Assembly (NCBI GenBank): GCA_902520575.1
Contig: CABYOG010000005.1
Span: 1 to 41,075 of the forward strand
Length of the DNA: 41,075 nt
Reading direction: 5' to 3'
Origin: an uncultured SAR116 cluster alpha proteobacterium
GTDB lineage: Bacteria; Pseudomonadota; Alphaproteobacteria; Puniceispirillales; Puniceispirillaceae
Within the stretch, counting starts at the first letter, position 1, and each line of letters begins with the position of its first letter. Under the pieces are notes generated by a model that saw only the letters and a list, made by a program, of their open reading frames with translations, was not told the DNA's origin and did no database searches. Made by a program: the position numbers and the translations under genes. Positions 1-7,824 of the stretch are shown here, one piece after another.

Positions 1-15
1 CTAACTTTTTTAGAA

Positions 16-1110
16 ATGAAAACCGCGATGAAACTTCGAAGATCACCAACATTGGAAATGGGAGAAAAAATTAAAGCTGCTAAAAGTGAGAATAAAAAAC
101 TATTTTCCTTATCAACTCCCTCCCTTCCAAATTATATTGGTGAACTCAAGACTGATAAATCTTGGGGTAAATTAACCCCAGCTGCTGGTCTGCCGCAACT
201 AATAGAACGGACTGAAACTGAGATTTTTGAAAATTGGAACTGTTCCAACCACAAAGTTGTGATATCAGCGGGTGCAAAAGCCGCATTATTTACAATTTTA
301 AAGTGTATTACAAACTCGCAAGATAGGGTCCTCATACCCTCACCGTGTTGGCCGAGCTATATCGATATTTGCACCGTCGCAGACTGTTTGCCTATTGAAA
401 TGCCTACTCACTTTTCAAATAATTTTTGCATGGAATTAGAAGAAATCCAGAGCGCATATTTGGAAAATCAATTTAAAGTTATTGTTTTCAGCAATCCAAA
501 CAACCCTACTGGTGTTATTTATGATGGGAAATTTCTTCAAGCTTTGGATGAGTTAGCACAGAATTATGGTTTCTATATAATAATCGACCAAAGTTTTTCA
601 AAAGTCATTTTTGATTTTGAAAAGTGGCAAAGTTCTTATTTTATAAACTCAGATAAAGTTTTTATAGTGGACTCTTTTTCAAAAAATTATCTTCTCCAAG
701 GAGCACGTGTTGCTGCTACTTTAGTTCCTTCAGATATGGAAGAGAATTTTATAAATATTCATCAAACTATTCTAAGTTCCGCACCAGCTCCTGCTCAAAT
801 TATGGCATTAAAAGCGCTAGAAAAAAACTTAGTAATCCCCTCATTACATAACCAGCGGGAAAAAACTCAGGCGTTCATAACTGCACAGAAATGGGACTTC
901 ATTCAACAAACAGGGTCCTTTTACTTTTTTCCAAGAGTTGATGACTGTAAAAGTTTTGAAGAAAAAGCTCAAAGTGAGAATATACTTATTTTAAAAGGAA
1001 GTATTTTTGGAGCAGAATATAGAAATCATTTTCGATTATGCTTTGCCCGTCCGATACTAGAGTTAGAAACGATTTTCAATAGGCTTGATAGAATTTTAAA
1101 TGGCAGATAG
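16..1110 (+). CDS. Class I/II PLP-dependent aminotransferase
   Basis: Fold-type I aminotransferase of 364 residues, expected to move an amino group between an amino acid and a 2-oxo acid in the cytosol. Visible motifs are SNPNNPTG at residues 159-166, the PLP-binding Lys223 in DSFSKNY, the phosphate-binding Arg231, and a C-terminal FRLCFAR that would hold the substrate carboxylate. The usual D-E-x-Y motif reads DQSF (191-194), so the Tyr that normally hydrogen-bonds the PLP ring oxygen is Phe. The frame is open to the left window edge, so a slightly earlier start is possible; ATG at 16 or 28 fits the family N-terminus. It overlaps the aldehyde dehydrogenase gene by 11 bases, which suggests translational coupling. 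The substrate cannot be read from the sequence. Confidence 0.88.
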   Translation: MKTAMKLRRSPTLEMGEKIKAAKSENKKLFSLSTPSLPNYIGELKTDKSWGKLTPAAGLPQLIERTETEIFENWNCSNHKVVISAGAKAALFTILKCITNSQDRVLIPSPCWPSYIDICTVADCLPIEMPTHFSNNFCMELEEIQSAYLENQFKVIVFSNPNNPTGVIYDGKFLQALDELAQNYGFYIIIDQSFSKVIFDFEKWQSSYFINSDKVFIVDSFSKNYLLQGARVAATLVPSDMEENFINIHQTILSSAPAPAQIMALKALEKNLVIPSLHNQREKTQAFITAQKWDFIQQTGSFYFFPRVDDCKSFEEKAQSENILILKGSIFGAEYRNHFRLCFARPILELETIFNRLDRILNGR

Positions 1111-2473
1111 TAAAAAAATAGATTGTATCTCTCCAAACACTGGTGTGGCATTCGATCAATGGGAAGAAACGGGACCTGCAGAATTTCAGTCGGCTCTTGA
1201 TAAATTATCAAGCGCTTCATTTTCAGACCTCTCTGAGGTATCTTCACGACGTAAAGCGCTCTTCGCAATAAGTAATGCCATCGAAAAAAATCGCAATGAG
1301 TTTGAAACTTTAATCGTCAATGAGGTGGGAAAGACGAAGGCGGAAGCTGTTGCAGAGGTTGATTATTCAAAATCATTTCTGACCTACATGGCGGACTTGG
1401 TAATTTCAGAGAGTTTTTTGCAAAAAATTGATACTGACCGAAAAGTGCATTCAGTTTCTCGTGGCTTGGGTCTATTGATTACTCCATTCAACGATCCATT
1501 GGCAGGCATAACACGAAAACTGGCCAATTGTTTGGGAGCTGGATCAGGAGCCATCGTTAAGCCACCTGAATTAGGAATAAAAACTGCATCAAAATTAGAG
1601 CAAGTAATAAATGAAGAGCATTTAGACCATTTAGTAAGTTTTTTTCGGACTAGAGATCGGGATTTGATTAAAAGTCTAATCGAAACAGATGAAATAGGTA
1701 CAATAAGTTTTACCGGTTCAACTGAAGTTGGAAGAGTATTATCAACACTTGCGGGAGCAAACCTAAAGGCTTTTGTTGGAGAGCTAGGTGGAATAAACCC
1801 TTTTATCATATTTTCAGATGCAAATATCAAAAAAGCGGTAGAGGATCTTGTAATCAGAAAAACAAAGGCTGCTGGTCAGGCTTGTTCTGCTCAAAATATC
1901 TTGTTTGTTGAGAGAGGAGTAGCTCACCAGGTCATAGGTAAAATTACTGAGGCATTTGCTAATATTGAAGCGTTACCAACCAACCGATTTGAAAATGCTC
2001 TAATGGGACCGGTTAGGTCACAAGATGCCTTGGATAAATTACTTAATTTTGAGGCAAAACTGATTAATTCAGATGCAAGCATGGTTGTAGGAGCAAAAAA
2101 CAAAAATAAAACTTCTGGATATATGTATAATCCCTCCGCTTATCTTGTCGACGATCCTTTACTGTTTATGGAGTATGAGATTTTTGCTCCTTTATTAGGT
2201 ATTTTCATATTCGAAGATAGATCAAAAATTAAAGAGATTATAAAACAAAATAAGCAACCTCTGGTTTTGTATGCGTATTCTGAGGATGAGATTTTTTTAG
2301 AGCAATTTATTTTCTCCCTGAATTACGGTTCTATTGGACTAAATGACACTGGAATTCAGGGGGCGTTTGCTCCGACCGGAGGTTTTAAGAACGCAGGGTT
2401 GGGCAGAGAAGGTGGAAAATGGGGGCTAAAAGAGTTCACCGCAACAGTTAATGTGAAGTCAAGATCTGCTTAG
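1100..2473 (+). CDS. Aldehyde dehydrogenase family protein (semialdehyde dehydrogenase-like)
   Basis: NAD(P)-dependent aldehyde dehydrogenase of 457 residues that oxidises an aldehyde to an acid. The catalytic set is visible: Asn131 in TPFNDPL, Lys154 in VKPPE, SFTGSTEVG near 203-211, general base Glu228 in GELGG, and nucleophile Cys262 in GQACSAQN. It is slightly shorter than the usual 480-500 residues. It starts inside the preceding aminotransferase gene and is followed 15 bases later by a RidA gene, so the three form one operon. Next to aminotransferases it most likely oxidises a semialdehyde made by transamination, for example succinate semialdehyde. That substrate is inferred from context. 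Confidence 0.9.
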   Translation: MADSKKIDCISPNTGVAFDQWEETGPAEFQSALDKLSSASFSDLSEVSSRRKALFAISNAIEKNRNEFETLIVNEVGKTKAEAVAEVDYSKSFLTYMADLVISESFLQKIDTDRKVHSVSRGLGLLITPFNDPLAGITRKLANCLGAGSGAIVKPPELGIKTASKLEQVINEEHLDHLVSFFRTRDRDLIKSLIETDEIGTISFTGSTEVGRVLSTLAGANLKAFVGELGGINPFIIFSDANIKKAVEDLVIRKTKAAGQACSAQNILFVERGVAHQVIGKITEAFANIEALPTNRFENALMGPVRSQDALDKLLNFEAKLINSDASMVVGAKNKNKTSGYMYNPSAYLVDDPLLFMEYEIFAPLLGIFIFEDRSKIKEIIKQNKQPLVLYAYSEDEIFLEQFIFSLNYGSIGLNDTGIQGAFAPTGGFKNAGLGREGGKWGLKEFTATVNVKSRSA

Positions 2474-2488
2474 GGAAGAGAAAAACAA

Positions 2489-2866
2489 ATGAAGACGACA
2501 ATCAAAACAGACAAAGCTCCTGCTTCCACGTCTCCCGTTGCGCAGGGCACAAAAGGTGGCGGATTATTGTTTGTTGGTGGACAGATGCCACGGGATATGA
2601 AAAGTGGTCAAATTGTAGATGGGGCGTTGGAACAAGCTCGGCTATCGCTCAAACACTGTGGAACAATATTGAACGAGGCCGGTTCAACAGTTGAGGATGT
2701 TTTATTAGCTGTTGTATATATGACCGATCTAAGCCAAAAAAACGCTGTAAATCAAGCATTTGAAGAATTTTTTGGTGATAACCCCCCAACCAGAAATCTA
2801 GTTGAAGTTTCCGATATTGGTGAAGGAACCATTGTGGAAATATCGCTCACTGCTGTGGCGCATTAA
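2489..2866 (+). CDS. RidA/YjgF-family enamine/imine deaminase
   Basis: Small 125-residue protein of the YjgF/YER057c/UK114 family. Characterised members hydrolyse reactive enamine/imine intermediates released by PLP enzymes and free ammonia. Family features are present: the GGQMPRD segment, PTRNLVEV with the conserved Arg near residue 106, and the C-terminal VEIS with its Glu. A purine-rich stretch (gggaagagaaaa) lies just before the ATG and acts as the ribosome site. It is the last gene of the plus-strand operon after an aminotransferase and an aldehyde dehydrogenase, which fits clean-up of an unstable product of that pathway. Many RidA subfamilies exist and the exact substrate is unknown. 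Confidence 0.88.
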   Translation: MKTTIKTDKAPASTSPVAQGTKGGGLLFVGGQMPRDMKSGQIVDGALEQARLSLKHCGTILNEAGSTVEDVLLAVVYMTDLSQKNAVNQAFEEFFGDNPPTRNLVEVSDIGEGTIVEISLTAVAH

Positions 2867-2877
2867 CTGATGAGTAT

Positions 2878-3528
2878 TCAGCTATATACAAGCGAAGCCT
2901 TCTCAATGTTTTCAAGCACATGTTGCTCTGTGAGCACACGTGCATCTGTTAGATTATTTTTTTCAATGAAGGCTACAATCTCTTCATGATAAGTTAATGA
3001 TCTCCTGGAAGGAAGAGAATGTTGCATGAATTGATATCTTACTGGGAGAGAAACCTCATTTACAAGAGCAATAGTTTTTTTCAGTATTTCATTATCGGCA
3101 AAGTCTATGATTTTTTGGTGAAAAATTATATTTTCTTTGAAATATTCAAAGACTTGGTTTTTTCGGAAAAAAGTCTCCATCCTTTCGTTCGATTTTTTCA
3201 ACTCTGTTATAAGATGATCGAGTTTTCGTCCTTCAAGTTCTATTATTACCAGTCCTTCCAAATTAGCTCTAAGTGTATATATCTGCCGTATTTGTTTTGG
3301 GGTGTAATCTCTTACCTTAAATCCTTTTCTAGGTTGATGAACCACCAATCCAGTCTGCAACAACAGTCTCAAGGACTCTCTAATTGGTCCTCTGGAAGAG
3401 CCAAATCGCACACTTATTTCTTCCTCACGAAGAGTCTGATTTGGCTTGAGGCTTCCGTTGATTATACTCTCCCGAAGATCGGTAAAAATGTAATCGGAGA
3501 TAGTTGTAGGTAATTTGGATAAAAGCAT
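2878..3528 (-). CDS. GntR-family transcriptional regulator (FCD domain)
   Basis: Regulator of 216 residues with an N-terminal winged helix-turn-helix (about residues 8-75, including EEEISVRFGSSRGPIRESL) and an all-helical FCD effector-binding domain (about 80-210, with conserved RANLEGL and FHQKI segments). I chose ATG at 3528 because the longer open frame to 3819 reads antisense through the neighbouring ABC ATPase gene and adds no family sequence. It is divergent from that gene with only 55 bases between the starts, and convergent with the RidA gene. FCD regulators usually respond to small carboxylic or amino acids, so it probably controls the surrounding amino-compound catabolic genes. Confidence 0.87.
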   Translation of the reverse strand: MLLSKLPTTISDYIFTDLRESIINGSLKPNQTLREEEISVRFGSSRGPIRESLRLLLQTGLVVHQPRKGFKVRDYTPKQIRQIYTLRANLEGLVIIELEGRKLDHLITELKKSNERMETFFRKNQVFEYFKENIIFHQKIIDFADNEILKKTIALVNEVSLPVRYQFMQHSLPSRRSLTYHEEIVAFIEKNNLTDARVLTEQHVLENIEKASLVYS

Positions 3529-3583
3529 CGTCTTTAAAAGCTGTTGAAAGAAAAAAATAGTAGAAATCACATGGTGAGTCAAA
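3529..3583. promoter_or_regulatory. Short divergent intergenic region between the GntR regulator and the ABC ATPase
   Basis: These 55 bases must hold the start signals of both the regulator (minus) and the ABC ATPase (plus), so it is the natural place for autoregulation by the GntR protein. I looked for an FCD-type palindrome and saw no convincing one. Shine-Dalgarno matches on both sides are weak. The regulatory role is inferred from gene layout only. Confidence 0.4.
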
Positions 3584-4627
3584 ATGTCAATGAGCTTAAA
3601 AAATATTGTCAAAGATTTCGGAAAAACACGAGCTGTAGATAATATTAATTTGGAAATACGTAATGGCGAATTCCTCACCTTGTTGGGGCCGTCTGGATGC
3701 GGAAAAACAACCATGCTAAGAATCATTGCGGGGTTAGAAAACGTAACGAGTGGCAATGTTTTTTTGAATGGAAAAAATATAACAAGCGATAGCCCTTCAA
3801 AACGTGATATCTCCATCATGTTTCAGGATTATGCCCTTTTTCCGCATATGACTATAAATGAAAATGTTGCTTATGGTCTTCGGATGAGAGGGCTTCGCAA
3901 AAAGGAACGTGAAAAAATGGCAAATCAATGGCTTCAGGTTGTGCAATTACCGGAGCTTTCGAAACGACTACCATCAGAATTATCTGGAGGCCAAAAGCAG
4001 CGAGTTGCACTTGCAAGGGCTTTAATAACAAATCCAAAAATTTTACTATTGGATGAGCCTTTAAGCGCTCTGGATGCAAATTTGAGAGTAACGTTACGAG
4101 AGGAGTTGAGAAGAATTCACAAGAAAGTCGGCACTACGTTCATTTGTGTTACGCACGACCAAGAAGAAGCGATGACATTAAGTGATAGGATAGCCATTCT
4201 CAAAGATGGAAAGATAGAACAAATAGGGCAACCAAATTTACTTTATGATAAGCCTAATACAAAATTTGTTGCTGAATTTTTTGGTAAATGTTCACTTTGG
4301 CCGCTAAAAAAAGCCAAAAATAGGCTCATGTTAGACAACACAGATGTAGAATGTAAGGTAAACAGCATTAGTGAATTTAAGAAAAGTAAAGCGGTCATTA
4401 GGCCGGAGTTTTTGAAAATAGTCGCAAAAGAAAGTAAAGCTAATAGGACTTTCAAGGCAAAAGTGTTGGATGTACTTCCAAAAGGAGCAATGAATCAAGT
4501 GACTGTAGAGTTTCAAAATGGCTTAATTATGGACATTGAAGTAGCAAGATCACAATTATTGCCGAAATTGTCAGAATACGTCCAAGTAAAGTTGCTTCAA
4601 AAAACGCTTCATTTGATTAATAGTTGA
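3584..4627 (+). CDS. ABC transporter ATP-binding protein, PotA/FbpC type with TOBE domain
   Basis: ATPase subunit of 347 residues. The nucleotide-binding domain has Walker A GPSGCGKTT (about 36-44), Q-loop MFQDYALFPH, signature LSGGQKQR, Walker B ILLLDEPLSALD and H-loop THDQEEA. About 110 further residues form a TOBE-like C-terminal region, as in polyamine, iron and sugar importers. That architecture is not the usual one for the polar amino-acid permeases encoded at 9082-10433, which normally pair with ATPases of about 250 residues lacking TOBE. No permease lies beside this gene; the next gene, 4 bases downstream, is a class III aminotransferase. It may serve the permeases of this cluster or an unseen importer. 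ATG at 3590 is an alternative start. Confidence 0.9.
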   Translation: MSMSLKNIVKDFGKTRAVDNINLEIRNGEFLTLLGPSGCGKTTMLRIIAGLENVTSGNVFLNGKNITSDSPSKRDISIMFQDYALFPHMTINENVAYGLRMRGLRKKEREKMANQWLQVVQLPELSKRLPSELSGGQKQRVALARALITNPKILLLDEPLSALDANLRVTLREELRRIHKKVGTTFICVTHDQEEAMTLSDRIAILKDGKIEQIGQPNLLYDKPNTKFVAEFFGKCSLWPLKKAKNRLMLDNTDVECKVNSISEFKKSKAVIRPEFLKIVAKESKANRTFKAKVLDVLPKGAMNQVTVEFQNGLIMDIEVARSQLLPKLSEYVQVKLLQKTLHLINS

Positions 4628-4631
4628 ATTC

Positions 4632-5897
4632 ATGAGTGGTGCAGAGGTAACAAAAGTTTTTGAAAGCACTGCGGTCAACACCTTTAAGCTGGTAGACAAG
4701 CCTCCCGTTTTTATGAGAGGAGAGGGGCCATGGTTATACACTGACAAAGACGAGCAATACCTCGATTTAGTGTGTGGTTCTGCAACATCCAATCTTGGTC
4801 ATAATCATCCCGAACATATAAAAGCAATAAAGGAGGTTACAAAAACCGGTATATTGCACACGGGAACAAGGTTGATATCTCCCTATAGAGCTGACTTATA
4901 TCAACAATTAAGTGACTTCATGGAAACGCCAGATATTTCTATACATTTGTCTAATTCTGGCTCCGAGTCGATCGAAACCGCAATCAAAATTACTCGTTTT
5001 GTAACAAAAAGACAGAGATTTATATCTTTCGAAGGTGGATATCACGGCAGAACCTTGGGTGCTCTGAGCGTGACGCATTCTGAAAAAATTAAGTCTCCAT
5101 TTATTGGCAAGATTGGCGATTTTGTAACTTTTGTTCCATTTCCCAGAAAAGAAACAGAAGTTGGATTTTGTTTAGAAAAGTGTTCTGAGATTTTTGAATA
5201 TTATGACAGCATTGAAGAACCAATAGCGGGGCTAATAATTGAGGCTGTTCAGGGTGTCTCGGGAGTATGGGGACCTTGGACGTCTTTTTTAGAAGGCCTT
5301 GAGGATTTAGCAAAAAAACATGGTTCTTTATTTATTGCTGACGAAATTTGGTCAGGATTAGGTCGTTCAGGTAAAAAATTTTCTTTCAACTATTCGAAAA
5401 TCTCTCCAGACCTGATTGTTCTTGGTAAAGGTTTGTCATCTTCAACACCTCTTTCAGCTGTTATTGCAAAAGGTGACTTGTTAAAAAGTTGGACACCAGG
5501 AGCTCATACTTCAACATTCCAGGGTAACCCAATCTCCTGCGCAGCAGCCTGTGCGACTCTTAAAGAAATAAAACATTCGTATCTGTTAGAGCATGTAAAT
5601 AATTCTATTGAGCCATGTTTTTACAAGTTATCAAAGCAACTTAAAAACTCTGGAAAAGTGAAAACTGTAAGATTTGTAGGCGCTCAGTGCGCCATAGAAT
5701 TAGATAACTCAAAAACTTCGAATTTGGTTCAAAATTTAGCGTTGCAGCAAGAAAAAATGCTTACTTACGGTGGAGGAATAAATGGTGAGTGTGTTTTAAT
5801 CCTTCCACCTTTAAATATAGATAAAGATCTTTTAGAAAAAGCTTTGGAAACACTCACCAAGATTATAACTGAAGAACTTCCGAAACACTCTTTGTAA
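4632..5897 (+). CDS. Class III PLP-dependent aminotransferase (4-aminobutyrate aminotransferase-like)
   Basis: Aminotransferase of 421 residues of the GABA/ornithine/acetylornithine type, which transfers a terminal amino group to a 2-oxo acid and yields a semialdehyde. Seen are SNSGSESIETAIK (about 107-119), FEGGYHGRT, Glu204 in IIEAVQG, Asp237-Glu238 in ADEIWSGLGRSG, and the PLP Lys266 in VLGKGLS. It follows the PotA-type ATPase gene by 4 bases. Its 3' end overlaps the 3' end of a convergent paralogue by 35 bases. With the aldehyde dehydrogenase nearby, a GABA-to-succinate-semialdehyde step is plausible, but the substrate is not proven. Confidence 0.9.
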   Translation: MSGAEVTKVFESTAVNTFKLVDKPPVFMRGEGPWLYTDKDEQYLDLVCGSATSNLGHNHPEHIKAIKEVTKTGILHTGTRLISPYRADLYQQLSDFMETPDISIHLSNSGSESIETAIKITRFVTKRQRFISFEGGYHGRTLGALSVTHSEKIKSPFIGKIGDFVTFVPFPRKETEVGFCLEKCSEIFEYYDSIEEPIAGLIIEAVQGVSGVWGPWTSFLEGLEDLAKKHGSLFIADEIWSGLGRSGKKFSFNYSKISPDLIVLGKGLSSSTPLSAVIAKGDLLKSWTPGAHTSTFQGNPISCAAACATLKEIKHSYLLEHVNNSIEPCFYKLSKQLKNSGKVKTVRFVGAQCAIELDNSKTSNLVQNLALQQEKMLTYGGGINGECVLILPPLNIDKDLLEKALETLTKIITEELPKHSL

Positions 5898-7824
5898 TAA
5901 TTCTGCAGGCTTTTTCAATTATCCTAAGTTCTGCGTTTAAAGGAGGCACGAGTCCCAGGCATTCGCCTCCCTCTCCACATTCCCATGTGATCAACCCATT
6001 GCCTAAAGCTTGCTTGCGAACCTTCATGTTAGTTTCTTGCGAATTAAATTCTAAGACCCAAAAACTCCCAATTCCTCTTACATCGACAAGCTCGCGATTC
6101 AATTTTAAACTTTTCAATTCTGTTTTAAAAGTTAGACTTTGGTTTTTTGCATTTTTTGTTAAGTCGTCACTTTTCAATTTGCTTATAAAGCTTTGGGATG
6201 CGGCCGCAGCAATTGGACCTAGTTGGAATGTTGAGGATTGAACGCCTTTCTGCCATTGTGCTAATATTTCTTCAATGGATACCACTAATCCGGCAGGAAA
6301 ACCCGCAGATATAGCTTTGCCAAATATAAGTATGTCAGGCACCAAATCATAGTGCTCAAAACTGAACATCTTACCAGTTCGAAAAAATCCAGTGAATGTC
6401 TCATCAAAAATCAATGGAATGTTGTTGGACTTGGTATAAGCTCGTAATTCTCCTAAGGCATCTTTGTCTGCAAATCGAAGCCCAGCGGTTGCCTGGATGG
6501 GTTCAATGATCACACCAGCCAAAGGCTCTTTATCCAAAGATGAAATGCTATCTTTTATGCAATCTTTACTTTGAGGGAAGGGTATTATTTCAGATTTAGG
6601 ATAAAATGGTCCAAGCTTAGCATTTTTCCCTTTTTCGCCTGATACAGAAAGAGCTCCAAATGTGCGTCCATGATAACCTCCAGTGAAGCCAATGAACTTT
6701 TTTGCTCCAGTTCTATGCATACAACTTTTAATAGCAACTTCCGTTGCCTCGGAGCCACTAATAGAGGGATGAAAACGTGAAAGCGTAGGCGGAAGCAAAT
6801 CACTCAAAGCCGAATAAAACTCTGCCTGTGAGTCGGTCTGAAAATGTGGACCTATGTGAAATATACCAGAGTCTAACTGCTCTTTGACTGCTTTAATTAT
6901 ATCTTCATTACCATGACCAAGTGATGTTGTCCCTGAGCCGCATGCAAAATCCAGAAATGATTTATTGTCCTCATCATACAAAACAGGTCCAATGCCTGTT
7001 TTGAATATAGGAGGAGCGTCTGTTAATGAAAAATTTTTGGTTCCTGTTGAAAGTTTTTCTTTAATGACATTCTCTGCTGTTTTGCTTTTTTGTTGTTGAA
7101 GTAAAATTCCAAGACCATTTCTAGAATAAATTTTACCAGTTGTTTCTATAGTGTTTTTAACAAGTGCTCCAACCGCTGTAATCACTGGAATCTCAAGCAA
7201 TGACTCAAGTTTTGCAATTTCAGAAGAAAAAGTCACACCGCCGCCAGCTATAATCAGTATTTCAGGTTTTGCAGCGCAATTTTGGATAAAAGCAAAAATT
7301 TTATCGGATAGATTGGTGATAGATAATTCGTCAACTAGGCGTTCTTCCTCAAAGTTTAGCGATAGGGCAGAAATGGTGCTTATGTCGTGTTCTGACAGAT
7401 AATTCTGAAATTTTAATGTTATATTTTCTGTGTAGGGAGAAATTAAAGCCACTTTATTGAATTCATTATTTTTAACGATATTCACTATTGATTTGCTAGG
7501 AAATGAAACGGGACAATTCAGCGTCTCCTGTAAGCTCTTTATGAGTTTCTCTTCATGTTTTTTCCCAAAAATAAAACTAGCGGCGTGGTCTCCGCAAGCC
7601 ATACCATGTAACGGTATAGTGCGAAATAAACTTGCTGCTTTTTTTAATATTTTGAGACTAGCATACTGTTCTAGATTTCTTTCTGTTAGCTCTTCTGTTT
7701 CAGTTTCTGCTCCATATCTAGCGGTTAACCATCTCACATCTTTTGGCAAAAATTCCCAATATTCTTGTTCGTTTAACCCGTCACAAGGCCACAAAAAACC
7801 AATATTTTTTTTAAAGTTAGTCAT
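5863..7824 (-). CDS. Fusion: Asp/Glu-racemase-like (maleate isomerase/arylmalonate decarboxylase-type) domain plus class III aminotransferase
   Basis: Protein of 653 residues with two domains. Residues 1 to about 245 resemble the maleate isomerase/arylmalonate decarboxylase/EutA branch of the Asp/Glu racemase superfamily: IGFLWPCDG start, Cys77 in GMACGD, and LIIAGGGVTF where the second catalytic Cys is expected. That second position is Gly (194-196 region), so only the first Cys of the usual pair remains. Residues from about 262 to 653 are a full class III aminotransferase: SGSEATEVAIK, FTGGYHGRT, Asp474-Glu475 in FDETFTG, and PLP Lys503 in FGKAIS. It starts on the last base of the upstream M16 gene stop (TAATG), so the two are translationally coupled. 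A continuous frame with no internal start argues for a true fusion. The joint reaction is unknown. Confidence 0.85.
   Translation of the reverse strand: MTNFKKNIGFLWPCDGLNEQEYWEFLPKDVRWLTARYGAETETEELTERNLEQYASLKILKKAASLFRTIPLHGMACGDHAASFIFGKKHEEKLIKSLQETLNCPVSFPSKSIVNIVKNNEFNKVALISPYTENITLKFQNYLSEHDISTISALSLNFEEERLVDELSITNLSDKIFAFIQNCAAKPEILIIAGGGVTFSSEIAKLESLLEIPVITAVGALVKNTIETTGKIYSRNGLGILLQQQKSKTAENVIKEKLSTGTKNFSLTDAPPIFKTGIGPVLYDEDNKSFLDFACGSGTTSLGHGNEDIIKAVKEQLDSGIFHIGPHFQTDSQAEFYSALSDLLPPTLSRFHPSISGSEATEVAIKSCMHRTGAKKFIGFTGGYHGRTFGALSVSGEKGKNAKLGPFYPKSEIIPFPQSKDCIKDSISSLDKEPLAGVIIEPIQATAGLRFADKDALGELRAYTKSNNIPLIFDETFTGFFRTGKMFSFEHYDLVPDILIFGKAISAGFPAGLVVSIEEILAQWQKGVQSSTFQLGPIAAAASQSFISKLKSDDLTKNAKNQSLTFKTELKSLKLNRELVDVRGIGSFWVLEFNSQETNMKVRKQALGNGLITWECGEGGECLGLVPPLNAELRIIEKACRIITKSVSEVLQL

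Noticed and set aside
3019..3513. Plus-strand open frame opposite the GntR gene
   Set aside because: Composition is a shadow of the regulator coding strand, rich in Phe/Ser/Tyr with no motif.
3529..3819. 97-residue N-terminal extension of the GntR regulator
   Set aside because: It runs antisense through the start of the ABC ATPase gene and has no family sequence; the winged helix begins just after ATG 3528.
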